DNA from: Intrasporangium_A sp051961875 | GTDB lineage: Bacteria; Actinomycetota; Actinomycetes; Actinomycetales; Dermatophilaceae | NCBI RefSeq assembly: GCF_051961875.1 | Contig: NZ_JBQCCV010000302.1 | Coordinates: 1 to 11,922, forward strand | Length of the DNA stretch: 11,922 bases | Direction: 5' to 3' | Shown: positions 1 through 6,407 of the stretch, piece after piece | How the letters are laid out: the number at the start of each line of letters is the position of its first letter | How positions within the stretch are numbered: position 1 is the first letter of the stretch | Made by a program: the position numbers and the translations under genes | The notes under the pieces: model-generated | Database searches by the model: none | What the model was told of the DNA's origin: nothing | Seen by the model: only the letters and a program-made list of their open reading frames with translations

Positions 1-9
1 AATAAAAAG

Positions 10-15
10 TAGAAT
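10..15 (+). promoter_or_regulatory. Candidate -10 box for fasR
   Basis: TAGAAT fits the actinobacterial -10 pattern TAnnnT and lies in a short A/T-rich stretch at the window edge. A start site about seven bases downstream would leave almost no leader before the in-frame GTG at 28. The -35 region lies outside the window, so this rests on one hexamer. Confidence 0.3.
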
Positions 16-1272
16 TTGTATGACCGTGTGATCTATCAACGGCGTACTTCACCTACACCGGCGCCGGCGCGCGCCGTCGACCGGAGCACCAGCGTCCTGG
101 CCTTAGCCGCCACCCGCCGCATGGAGGAGCACTCCTGGTACCGGCGCCTCACGGCCGAGGAGCGTTCGTGGGTCGGGCTCGTCGTCGAGGCGGGCATCTC
201 GGAGTTCATCACCTGGTTCCGCAACCACGGCGACGTGGCGCCGTCGGCCGACCTCATCTTCGGCAACGCTCCGCAGGAGCTGACCCGGTCGGTCAGCCTG
301 CGCCAGACCATCGACCTCATCCGCACGGTGGTCGACGTCGTCGAGTCCCACGTCGAGGAACTCGCCGAGCCGGGTGACGAGGCGCTGCTGCGCGAGTCGG
401 TCCTGCTCTTCTCGCGCGAGATCGCGTTCGAGGCGGCCGAGATCTACGCCGGTGCCGCCGAGGCGCGCGGTGCATGGGACGCGCGGCTCGAGGCCCTGGT
501 CGTCGACGCCGTGCTCCGCGGCGAGGCCGACGCGTCGATGCAGTCCCGGGCGACCGCCCTGGGGTGGGGCAGCGTCGCCCACGTCACGTTCGTCGTGGGA
601 ACGGCGCCCGTCTCCGAGACCGGGCCCGCCGCCGCCATCGACTCGATCCGGCGGGCCGTGCGCCGGGAGGGTGTCGAGGCGCTCGTGATCGTCCAGCGCA
701 ACCAGCTCATCGTCATCCTCGGCGGCACCGAGCGACCGGTTCCCCTCATGGCTGCCGTCGCCGATCACTTCGGGGAGGGGCACATCGTCATCGGGCCCAC
801 CGTGCCCCACCTGTTCGCGGCCGGGCGCTCGGCCCGGGCGGCGATGAGCGGGCTCGCCGCCGCCCCCGCCTGGACCGCCGCGCCGCGGATCGTCGAGGCG
901 GACGCCCTGCTGCCCGAGCGCGCGCTGGCCGGGGACGAGCGGGCACGACGCACGCTCATCGCCCGGGTCCACCGGCCCCTGGTGCAGGGCACCCACGGGC
1001 CGCTGCTCCAGACCGCGGAGGCCTACCTCGAGCAGGGCGACTCGCTGGAGGCCACCGCGCGGAGCCTGTTCGTGCACCCCAACACCGTGCGTTACCGGCT
1101 CGGCCGGATCTGCGAGCTGATCGGCTATGACCTCGCCGCGCCGCGGGAGGCCTGGGCGGTCCGCATCGCCCTGACCCTCGGCAAGCTCGCGACCCCCGAG
1201 GCCCCCGCACCCAGGTTCATGCGGCCACGCCCTTTGGAGGAAACCTCCAAGGGACAATCGGCGGATTGGTGA
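16..1272 (+). CDS. fasR: PucR/CdaR-family transcriptional regulator of fatty-acid synthesis, FasR-like
   Basis: This is a likely DNA-binding regulator of the downstream fatty-acid genes; the S. coelicolor homologue at the same place controls fabDHPF expression. Residues about 36-160 form an all-helical N-terminal region, about 184-280 resemble the GGDEF-like fold common in PucR proteins, and about 342-370 are the C-terminal HTH, with the family signature HPNTVRYRL at 354-362. The start is uncertain. An in-frame TAG at 10-12 limits it to TTG at 16, GTG at 28 or ATG at 121. Streptomyces relatives, recalled from memory, extend upstream of the ATG121 equivalent, so 16 or 28 is preferred. There is no clear ribosome site, which would suit a near-leaderless mRNA. 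The gene ends 45 bases before fabD in the same direction. The family call is firm; the FasR role is inferred from synteny. Confidence 0.85.
   Translation: MYDRVIYQRRTSPTPAPARAVDRSTSVLALAATRRMEEHSWYRRLTAEERSWVGLVVEAGISEFITWFRNHGDVAPSADLIFGNAPQELTRSVSLRQTIDLIRTVVDVVESHVEELAEPGDEALLRESVLLFSREIAFEAAEIYAGAAEARGAWDARLEALVVDAVLRGEADASMQSRATALGWGSVAHVTFVVGTAPVSETGPAAAIDSIRRAVRREGVEALVIVQRNQLIVILGGTERPVPLMAAVADHFGEGHIVIGPTVPHLFAAGRSARAAMSGLAAAPAWTAAPRIVEADALLPERALAGDERARRTLIARVHRPLVQGTHGPLLQTAEAYLEQGDSLEATARSLFVHPNTVRYRLGRICELIGYDLAAPREAWAVRIALTLGKLATPEAPAPRFMRPRPLEETSKGQSADW
1231..1253. promoter_or_regulatory. Palindrome inside the 3' end of fasR, candidate fabD operator
   Basis: The arms at 1231-1240 and 1244-1253 are complementary over 10 bp, with one G-T pair and a 3-base AAA centre. 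The core is TTGGAGG-AAA-CCTCCAA. The site lies 65-87 bases upstream of the fabD start, within the last codons of fasR. A symmetric site with a three-base centre suits a dimeric regulator better than a terminator, because the hairpin loop would be very tight and transcription must pass through it. FasR is the obvious candidate ligand, but this is inference. Confidence 0.4.
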
Positions 1273-1305
1273 GATTCGGAGGCGTCATGTCCGCTCGGAT
1301 TCGGG

Positions 1306-1311
1306 AATGCT
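1306..1311 (+). promoter_or_regulatory. Possible -10 box for a leaderless fabD mRNA
   Basis: AATGCT differs from the TAnnnT pattern only at the first base. It ends exactly six bases before the GTG start at 1318, so transcription could begin on the start codon. No convincing Shine-Dalgarno sequence precedes this GTG, which supports the idea. No good -35 hexamer was found. A 7-bp direct repeat GATTCGG at 1273-1279 and 1298-1304 lies just upstream and may be part of the control region. Confidence 0.25.
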
Positions 1312-1317
1312 AGAAGC

Positions 1318-2259
1318 GTGCTAGCCATCGTCTGCCCTGGACAGGGCTCCCAGACCCCCGGTTTCCTCACGCCGTGGCTCGAGCTGCCCGGCGCGCGTGA
1401 CCACCTGACCCGGCTCGGCGATGCCGCTCAGCTCGACCTCGTCGAGCACGGCACGACCTCCGACGCCGACGCGATCAAGGACACGGCGGTGGCGCAGCCA
1501 CTCATCGTGGGAGCCGGCCTCGTCTCCCTTCGTGCCCTGCTCGACCAGCACTCCATCGACGTCGTCGACGTGTGGGCCGGCCACTCCGTCGGTGAGATCA
1601 CCGCGGCAGCCGCGGCCGGTGTCCTGCCCGAGGAGCGGGCGATGGACTTCGTGCGGGAGCGCGGTCGAGGCATGGCAGCGGCCAGTGGGCTGACCCCGAC
1701 CGGCATGTCGGCCGTCCTTGGCGGTGACCAGGACGAGGTCCTCGCGACGATCGAGCGTCATGGCCTCACCCCGGCCAACGTCAACGGCGGCGGACAGATC
1801 GTCGCGGCCGGCACCCTCGAGCAGCTGGCCGCCCTCGCGGCTGACCCTCCGGCGAAGGCTCGGATCATCCCGCTCCAGGTGGCCGGTGCCTTCCACACGT
1901 CACACATGGCCCCCGCCGTCGAAGGGCTGGCGCAGCTGGCGACCACCCTGACGCCGGCGGACCCGCAGGGCAAGCTCCTCTCCAACGCGGACGGCGAGGT
2001 CGTCACGAACGGCACCGACGTCCTGAAGCGACTCGTGGGCCAGGTCAGCAACCCGGTCCGCTGGGACCTCTGCATGCAGACGATGCTGGACCTCGGCGTC
2101 ACCGCGCTGATCGAGGTCTCCCCCGCCGGCACCCTCGTCGGGCTGGCGAAGCGCGCCATGAAGGGCGTCCCAGCCGTGGCGCTCAAGACCCCCGACGACC
2201 TGGATGCCGCCCGCGACCTCATCCGCGAGCACGCCGGCACCTCCAACCCCACCGACTGA
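1318..2259 (+). CDS. fabD: Malonyl-CoA:ACP transacylase
   Basis: FabD transfers malonyl from CoA to the phosphopantetheine arm of ACP, supplying the extender for fatty-acid elongation in the cytosol. The 313-residue length is typical. Visible landmarks are the N-terminal PGQGSQ at 7-12, the nucleophile motif GHSVGE at 88-93 with Ser90, the carboxylate-binding Arg115 in RERGRGM, and the catalytic His193 in AFHTSHM at 191-197. The GTG start places the protein at the family's usual N-terminus, just before the PGQG strand, and no upstream extension is needed. It is the first structural gene of the fab operon, 45 bases after fasR and 11 bases before fabH. The lack of a good ribosome site suggests leaderless translation. 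Confidence 0.95.
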   Translation: MLAIVCPGQGSQTPGFLTPWLELPGARDHLTRLGDAAQLDLVEHGTTSDADAIKDTAVAQPLIVGAGLVSLRALLDQHSIDVVDVWAGHSVGEITAAAAAGVLPEERAMDFVRERGRGMAAASGLTPTGMSAVLGGDQDEVLATIERHGLTPANVNGGGQIVAAGTLEQLAALAADPPAKARIIPLQVAGAFHTSHMAPAVEGLAQLATTLTPADPQGKLLSNADGEVVTNGTDVLKRLVGQVSNPVRWDLCMQTMLDLGVTALIEVSPAGTLVGLAKRAMKGVPAVALKTPDDLDAARDLIREHAGTSNPTD

Positions 2260-2270
2260 GAAGGCACCTC

Positions 2271-3377
2271 GTGAGCAGCTCCGCTACAGCGCCCGCCCCC
2301 AAGGGCACCGGCACCCTCCTGTCCCCGATGCCGACCCGCCACTCGCGGATCATGGGTGTCGGGGCGTACCGGCCGGCCCGAGTCGTCCCCAACGCCGAGA
2401 TCGTCGACCAGATCAGTTCGAGCGACGAGTGGATCCGGGAGCGATCCGGGATCGTCAGCCGCCACTGGGCGGCGCCCGACGAGAGCGTCATCGACATGGC
2501 CGAGATTGCGGCCCGGCAGGCGATGGAGCACGCGGGCGTGACGCCTGAGCAGATCGGCTTCGTCCTCATGGCGACCGTGACCCACCCGTACCAGACCCCG
2601 GCGGCCGCGCCCGAGCTCGCGGCCCGGCTCGGCTCCACCGCCCCCGCGATGGACATCTCCGCCGCGTGCGCCGGCTATTGCTACGGCGTCGCCGTCGGCA
2701 GCGACATGGTGCGCAGCGGCTCCGCCGATCACGTCCTCGTCATCGGCGTCGAGAAGCTGTCGGACTTCACCGACCCGTATGACCGGTCGACCGCGTTCAT
2801 CTTCGGCGACGGCGCTGGCGCCTGCGTCATCGGCCCCTCGGACATCCCGGGCATCGGCCCGACGATCTGGGGCTCCGAGGGCACGCAGCGTGACACGATC
2901 AGCCAGACGCAGCCGTGGACCGACATCCGCAAGAACTTCCGCGGCCGGACCATGGAGGAGGCGGCGGGCGGTCCTCCGCTGGAGGAGGCCGGCGAGCCGG
3001 AGGTCACCGAGGCGCCGCAATGGCCGTCGCTGGGCATGGCGGGCCAGGCCGTCTTCCGGTGGGCGGTCTGGGGCATGGCGCCCGTGGCCCAGAAGGCCAT
3101 CGACGCCGCCGGCATCACGGCCGACGACCTCGACGCCTTCATCCCTCACCAGGCCAACATCCGGATCATTGACGCGATGATCAAGCAGCTGAAGCTGCCG
3201 CCGGACATTCCCGTCGCACGGGACATCGTGACCACGGCCAACACCTCGGCTGCGTCGATCCCGATCGCGACGACCCGCATGCTCGCCGAGAAGGAGATCC
3301 CGAGCGGCGGCCTCGCGCTGCAGATCGGCTTCGGTGCCGGTCTCGTCTACGCTGCGCAGGTCATCGTCCTTCCCTGA
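2271..3377 (+). CDS. fabH: Beta-ketoacyl-ACP synthase III (KASIII)
   Basis: FabH starts each fatty acid by condensing an acyl-CoA primer with malonyl-ACP; in actinobacteria the primers are often branched, so it helps set the iso/anteiso pattern. The thiolase-fold catalytic triad is visible: Cys133 in SAACAGY, His293 in IPHQANIRI and Asn324 in NTSAAS, with the C-terminal IGFGAGL at 352-358. At 368 residues it is longer than the usual 310-340. The excess is an N-terminal extension of about 25 residues and an acidic, Pro/Glu-rich insertion at about 224-251, just before the conserved GMAGQAVFRWAV segment. The GTG start follows GAAGG at 2260-2264 at normal spacing. The gene lies 11 bases after fabD and is surely co-transcribed with it. 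Substrate preference cannot be read from sequence. Confidence 0.95.
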   Translation: MSSSATAPAPKGTGTLLSPMPTRHSRIMGVGAYRPARVVPNAEIVDQISSSDEWIRERSGIVSRHWAAPDESVIDMAEIAARQAMEHAGVTPEQIGFVLMATVTHPYQTPAAAPELAARLGSTAPAMDISAACAGYCYGVAVGSDMVRSGSADHVLVIGVEKLSDFTDPYDRSTAFIFGDGAGACVIGPSDIPGIGPTIWGSEGTQRDTISQTQPWTDIRKNFRGRTMEEAAGGPPLEEAGEPEVTEAPQWPSLGMAGQAVFRWAVWGMAPVAQKAIDAAGITADDLDAFIPHQANIRIIDAMIKQLKLPPDIPVARDIVTTANTSAASIPIATTRMLAEKEIPSGGLALQIGFGAGLVYAAQVIVLP

Positions 3378-3396
3378 CGACATCCGATCTCCCGCT

Positions 3397-3418
3397 GGTC
3401 CCGCGGGTAATCGGGACC
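3397..3418 (+). promoter_or_regulatory. Hairpin in the acpP leader
   Basis: GGTCCCG at 3397-3403 pairs perfectly with CGGGACC at 3412-3418 across an 8-base loop. It lies in the 78-base gap between fabH and acpP, 24 bases before the ribosome site AAGGAG at 3443-3448. It may protect a processed acpP transcript, or act as a weak attenuator; neither can be decided from sequence. Confidence 0.35.
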
Positions 3419-3455
3419 GAGGTAGCACCCGCCACCCAACACAAGGAGCAGACAG

Positions 3456-3704
3456 ATGGCACAGTCCGAGCAGGAGATCCTCGAGGGTCTCGCCGAGATC
3501 GTCAACGAGGAGACCGGTCTCGACACCGACCAGGTCGAGCTCGACAAGTCCTTCACCGACGACCTCGACATCGACTCCCTCTCGATGATGACGATCGTGG
3601 TCAACGCCGAGGAAAAGTTCGGCGTGCGCATCCCGGACGACGAGGTCAAGAACCTCAAGACCGTCCGCGACGCGGTCAACTTCATCTCGAACGCCCAGGG
3701 CTGA
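3456..3704 (+). CDS. acpP: Acyl carrier protein
   Basis: AcpP carries growing acyl chains on a phosphopantetheine arm and is handled in turn by FabD, FabH and FabF. The 82-residue, acidic, helical protein has the attachment motif DIDSLSMM with Ser41 as the modified residue, followed by the conserved helix II acidic residues (Glu52, Glu53). The ATG is preceded by a strong AAGGAG seven bases upstream, the best ribosome site in the operon, which fits the need for ACP in excess of the enzymes. Hairpins on both sides of the gene may also raise its transcript level. The context, between fabH and fabF, marks this as the fatty-acid ACP and not a polyketide carrier. Confidence 0.96.
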   Translation: MAQSEQEILEGLAEIVNEETGLDTDQVELDKSFTDDLDIDSLSMMTIVVNAEEKFGVRIPDDEVKNLKTVRDAVNFISNAQG

Positions 3705-3715
3705 AGACCTCCGGC

Positions 3716-3745
3716 GTGCCCGGCCCGCGAGGCGGGGCCGGACAC
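3716..3745 (+). terminator. Hairpin after acpP, likely partial terminator or 3' stabiliser
   Basis: The arms 3716-3726 and 3735-3745 pair over 11 positions with one mismatch and an 8-base loop; the seven pairs next to the loop are all G-C. It starts 12 bases after the acpP stop and lies ahead of fabF, so it cannot be a complete terminator if fabF is in the same operon. No T-run follows. Confidence 0.5.
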
Positions 3746-3788
3746 GTCCCTCCCCCTACACCCTTCTTCGACAGAGGAGCACCTCATC

Positions 3789-5036
3789 ATGACGTCCACT
3801 CGCGACCAGCGCGTCGTGGTCACTGGGCTCGGAGCCACGACCCCGGTCGGCGGCACCGTCCCCGAGACCTGGGACGCCATCCTCGCCGGACGCTCCGGCG
3901 CCCGCACCATGGACTACGACTGGGTGGCCAAGTACGAGCTGCCGGTCCACTTCGCGGCCACCATCCACACGCCGCCGAGCGAGGTGCTCGCCAAGGTCGA
4001 GACCCGGCGCCTCGATCCTTCGAGCCAGTACGCCCTCATCGCGGCCCGCGAGGCGTGGCAGGATGCCGGCGCCCCTGAGATCGACCCCGAGCGGCTCGGC
4101 ACCGCGATCGGTTCCGGCATCGGTGGTGTCTGGACCCTGCTCGACCAGTGGGACGTCCTCAAGGAGAAGGGCCCGCGCCGCGTCTACCCGCTGGCGGTGC
4201 CGATGCTCATGCCGAACGGCCCCTCCGCGGCGGTATCCCTCGAGATCGGCGCCCGCGCCGGGTCGCACACCGCTGTCAGCGCGTGCTCGTCCGGCGCCGA
4301 GAGCATGGGCCTCGCCATCGAGATGATCCGCTCCGGCCGGGCCGACGTCGTCGTCGCCGGCGGCACGGAGGCGGCCGTCCACCCGATGCCGATCGCCGGT
4401 TTCGCCGCGATGCAGGCGCTCTCGACCCGCAACGACGCCCCCGAGAAGGCCTCCCGGCCGTACGACGTCGGCCGTGACGGCTTCGTCCTCGGCGAGGGCG
4501 CGGCGGTCGTCGTCCTCGAGTCGGAGGAGCACGCCAAGGCGCGCGGCGCCAGGATCTACGCCGAGCTCGCGAGCGTCGGCATGTCCGCGGACGCGCATCA
4601 CATCACCGCGCCCGAGCCTGAGGGCTCCGGCGCCGCCCGGGCCATGCGGTTCGCCGTCGACAACGCCGGCGCCTCCCTCGAGGACGTCGTCCACATCAAC
4701 GCGCACGCCACATCGACCCCGGTCGGTGACATCGCCGAGTACAACGCGATCCGCCGCGCCTTCGGTGAGCGCACCGACGAGATCGCGATCACGGCGACGA
4801 AGTCGATGACCGGCCACCTGCTCGGTGCCGCCGGTGCCCTCGAAGCCGTCATCACGGTCCTCAGCCTGCACAACCGGGTCATCCCGGCCACCATCAACCT
4901 CGAGGACCAGGACCCCGCGATCCCCCTCGATGTCGTGACCCAGAACCGGAAGCTGCCGGACGGAGACCTGCTCGCCCTCAACAACTCTTTCGGCTTCGGC
5001 GGCCACAACGTCGCGCTCGCGATCCGCACCTACTGA
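3789..5036 (+). CDS. fabF: Beta-ketoacyl-ACP synthase II (KASII)
   Basis: FabF condenses malonyl-ACP with the growing acyl-ACP in each elongation round. The 415-residue length is normal for KASI/II. The Cys-His-His triad is present: Cys166 in VSACSSGAE, His306 in NAHATSTP and His343 in KSMTGHLLGAAG, with Lys338 in the same motif and the C-terminal gatekeeper loop FGFGGHN at 401-407. The intact cysteine and ordinary ACP context argue against a chain-length factor of an aromatic polyketide system. The ATG follows GAGGAG at 3774-3779 with nine bases between. It is the last gene of the operon, 84 bases after acpP, and is followed by a strong hairpin. Confidence 0.95.
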   Translation: MTSTRDQRVVVTGLGATTPVGGTVPETWDAILAGRSGARTMDYDWVAKYELPVHFAATIHTPPSEVLAKVETRRLDPSSQYALIAAREAWQDAGAPEIDPERLGTAIGSGIGGVWTLLDQWDVLKEKGPRRVYPLAVPMLMPNGPSAAVSLEIGARAGSHTAVSACSSGAESMGLAIEMIRSGRADVVVAGGTEAAVHPMPIAGFAAMQALSTRNDAPEKASRPYDVGRDGFVLGEGAAVVVLESEEHAKARGARIYAELASVGMSADAHHITAPEPEGSGAARAMRFAVDNAGASLEDVVHINAHATSTPVGDIAEYNAIRRAFGERTDEIAITATKSMTGHLLGAAGALEAVITVLSLHNRVIPATINLEDQDPAIPLDVVTQNRKLPDGDLLALNNSFGFGGHNVALAIRTY

Positions 5037-5046
5037 GCGGACGCGA

Positions 5047-5064
5047 AGGCCGGCTGAACGGCCT
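5047..5064 (+). promoter_or_regulatory. Small hairpin after fabF
   Basis: AGGCCG at 5047-5052 pairs with CGGCCT at 5059-5064 over a 6-base loop. It lies 10 bases after the fabF stop and just ahead of the main terminator, so it may be an accessory part of it. Confidence 0.3.
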
Positions 5065-5084
5065 ACGAACTGAGCGGTATATAT

Positions 5085-5123
5085 GGTGAAGGCCCGGACG
5101 CACGAACCGTCCGGGCCTTCACC
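5085..5123. terminator. Bidirectional terminator between fabF and the DUF3145 gene
   Basis: A perfect 16-bp stem (5085-5100 with 5108-5123) closes a 7-base loop. It lies between two convergent genes, 48 bases after the fabF stop and 39 bases beyond the DUF3145 stop, so it can serve both strands. No T-tract follows on either side, which is common in high-GC actinobacteria. Confidence 0.85.
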
Positions 5124-5162
5124 GTGCCACCCGCCCTGCTGGAGGACCGGGCGGGTGGAGCC

Positions 5163-5678
5163 TCAGCCGACCTTGTGCAGCCAGCGCACCGGCGCGCCGT
5201 CACCCGCGTAGCGGAACGGCTCGAGCTCGTCGTCCCACGGCGCACCGAGGAGCAGGTCGATCTCGTCCTGCAGGCCCTCGGGGTCGCCGACGTTGCGGGC
5301 GATCGCCTCACGCAGCCGGTCCTCGTTGACCACGACGTCCCCGGAGACCGACGTCCAGGCATGGTGGATCCCGAGGGTCGGGGTGTAGGACCACCGGGAG
5401 CCGTCCGAGACCGCGGTCGCCTCCTCGGTCACCTCGAAGCGCAGGCCCTGCCAGCCCCGCAGCGCACTCGCGAGCTCGGCCCCGGTGCCGACCGGCCCGC
5501 TCCACGACAGCTCGGTGCGGACCATCCGCGGCGCGGCGGGCTGGTCGATCCAGTCGAAGCTCACCGGGTGCTCGAGCACCGCCTCGACGGCCCAACCGAT
5601 GTGGGGACACAGCGCGGCTGGGGTGCCGTGTACGAACAGGACCCCACGCGTCATGGTGCGCGACATCACGGCAGACAT
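5163..5678 (-). CDS. DUF3145 family protein
   Basis: This is a 171-residue cytosolic protein of a family found in actinobacteria and without an assigned function. Family landmarks are TRGVLFVHG near the N-terminus, the central GIHHAWTSV and the conserved tail PWDDELEPFRYAG followed by PVRWLH. There is no signal peptide or membrane segment. A longer reading from TTG at 5699 is possible, but the ATG at 5678 is chosen because the - strand carries GGAGGAGG (complement of 5685-5692) six bases before it. Further in-frame ATGs at 5666 and 5654 lack such a site. From memory, a DUF3145 gene also lies beside the fab cluster in Streptomyces, so the linkage may be old. Here it is convergent and so not part of the fab operon. 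Confidence 0.85.
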   Translation of the reverse strand: MSAVMSRTMTRGVLFVHGTPAALCPHIGWAVEAVLEHPVSFDWIDQPAAPRMVRTELSWSGPVGTGAELASALRGWQGLRFEVTEEATAVSDGSRWSYTPTLGIHHAWTSVSGDVVVNEDRLREAIARNVGDPEGLQDEIDLLLGAPWDDELEPFRYAGDGAPVRWLHKVG

Positions 5679-5781
5679 CCGAAACCTCCTCCAGTGCAAG
5701 GGACGTCTTCCCCAACGACCTTGCGCTGTCAGGCCGGCTGTGCCGGGTCGTGCTTCTTTGTGTCGAGTTGTATGTCACTCA

Positions 5782-5797
5782 GCCCGCTTGCGCGGGC
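5782..5797 (-). terminator. Possible terminator after the Rieske gene
   Basis: GCCCGC at 5782-5787 pairs with GCGGGC at 5792-5797 over a 4-base loop. On the - strand it lies about 53 bases beyond the Rieske stop and about 100 bases before the DUF3145 start, so it may separate the two transcripts. The stem is short and has no T-run. The rest of the 171-bp gap (5679-5849) shows the DUF3145 ribosome site and nothing else I can name. Confidence 0.4.
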
Positions 5798-5849
5798 CGG
5801 TGCCCATTGTGCCCCATCTGGAACAATCGCACCAGAGGTTCGTTCGGAT

Positions 5850-6200
5850 TCAGTCGAGCGCGCTCTCGGCAGGCACTCCCGGGAAGATGTAGATCTCGCC
5901 GTCGCGGATCTCGAGCTTGTGGGTGCGGACCGGCTCCGTCGCCGGCAGGCACATCGGTCGCCCGTTGCTGAGGCAGAACCGCGAGGAGTGCAGCGGGCAC
6001 TCGACCTCACCGGCCTCGATCCAGCCGTCCGCGAGAGAGGCCTCCTCGTGCGAGCACGTGTCATCCATGCAGTAGTACGTGCCGTCGTCGTCCCGGAAGA
6101 GCGAGATCGGTTCGTCCGTGCCGGTCAGCTCCAGGGGCAGGACGAGCGCCTCCCCTGGCTCGACATCGTCGATCGCGGCGGCCCGGATGCCCTCGGTCAT
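5850..6200 (-). CDS. Rieske [2Fe-2S] ferredoxin-type protein
   Basis: This is a 116-residue soluble protein that should bind one Rieske [2Fe-2S] cluster. The ligands are Cys49 and His51 in the CSHEEA motif and Cys68 and His71 in CPLHSSRF, with the usual spacing. Size and layout match the ferredoxin component of three-part aromatic-ring dioxygenases, and also the NirD-like small Rieske proteins. No oxygenase, reductase or nitrite reductase is nearby, so its electron partner is unknown and a name such as HcaC would be over-specific. The ATG is preceded by GAGGAG on the - strand with about four bases between. Three more cysteines (44, 76, 84) lie around the cluster; their role is unclear. Confidence 0.88.
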   Translation of the reverse strand: MTEGIRAAAIDDVEPGEALVLPLELTGTDEPISLFRDDDGTYYCMDDTCSHEEASLADGWIEAGEVECPLHSSRFCLSNGRPMCLPATEPVRTHKLEIRDGEIYIFPGVPAESALD

Positions 6201-6231
6201 GGTGCTCCTCGTCGTGGTGGCGGTCGCCCCG

Positions 6232-6237
6232 AGCGTA
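6232..6237 (-). promoter_or_regulatory. Possible -10 box for the Rieske gene
   Basis: Read on the - strand this is TACGCT, matching TAnnnT. It would place the transcript start near 6225, about 25 bases before the ATG at 6200, leaving room for the GAGGAG site. I see no good -35 hexamer. Confidence 0.25.
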
Positions 6238-6267
6238 CCGAGCGCGACTGACCGTCCCGACGGCGGA

Positions 6268-6273
6268 TAGACT
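6268..6273 (+). promoter_or_regulatory. Possible -10 box for the tRNA gene
   Basis: TAGACT matches TAnnnT. A start near 6280 would leave a short leader of about 32 bases before the tRNA. The sequence upstream contains CTGACC at 6248-6253, but the 14-base spacer is shorter than usual. Confidence 0.3.
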
Positions 6274-6311
6274 CCCCCGGCGGCCTCCGGACGAGCACGA
6301 CGCGGCCGCCC

Positions 6312-6388
6312 GGGGCAGTAGCTCAGCCGGTTAGAGCAGCGGACTCATAATCCGTCGGTCCAGGGTTCAAGCCCCTGCTGCCCCACCA
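6312..6388 (+). tRNA. tRNA with CAT anticodon (elongator Met or Ile2), CCA encoded
   Basis: The cloverleaf is complete. The acceptor stem is 6312-6318 with 6378-6384, the D stem GCTC/GAGC is 6321-6324 with 6334-6337, and the anticodon stem is 6339-6343 with 6351-6355. The loop CTCATAA puts CAT at 6346-6348, the variable loop has five bases, and the T arm is 6361-6377 with loop TTCAAGC. The discriminator is A6385, followed by encoded CCA at 6386-6388. The 1-72 G-C pair excludes the usual initiator signature. CAT serves either Met or, after lysidine modification, Ile (AUA). The anticodon arm reading GGACTCATAATCC looks to me somewhat closer to bacterial Ile2 tRNAs, but sequence reading alone does not settle it. 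Confidence 0.95.
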
Positions 6389-6407
6389 CTGACCTGTATG
6401 ACTCCGC

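Noticed and set aside
103..1257. - strand frame of 384 codons opposite fasR
   Set aside because: The + strand protein has a clear HTH and family architecture; the antisense product is compositionally biased and has no ribosome site that I can see.
1758..3428. Long - strand reading frame of 556 codons opposite fabD and fabH
   Set aside because: It is a shadow of two well-recognised + strand genes. Its product is low-complexity Arg/Gly/Asp-rich with no domain, as is usual in high-GC antisense frames.
3789..5036. FabF and ACP as part of an aromatic polyketide cluster
   Set aside because: The neighbours are the standard fabD and fabH with fasR, and no chain-length factor, cyclase or tailoring enzyme is present.
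6312..6388. tRNA 3' end as an integrase attachment site
   Set aside because: I saw no duplicated copy of the tRNA 3' segment elsewhere in the window and no integrase gene.
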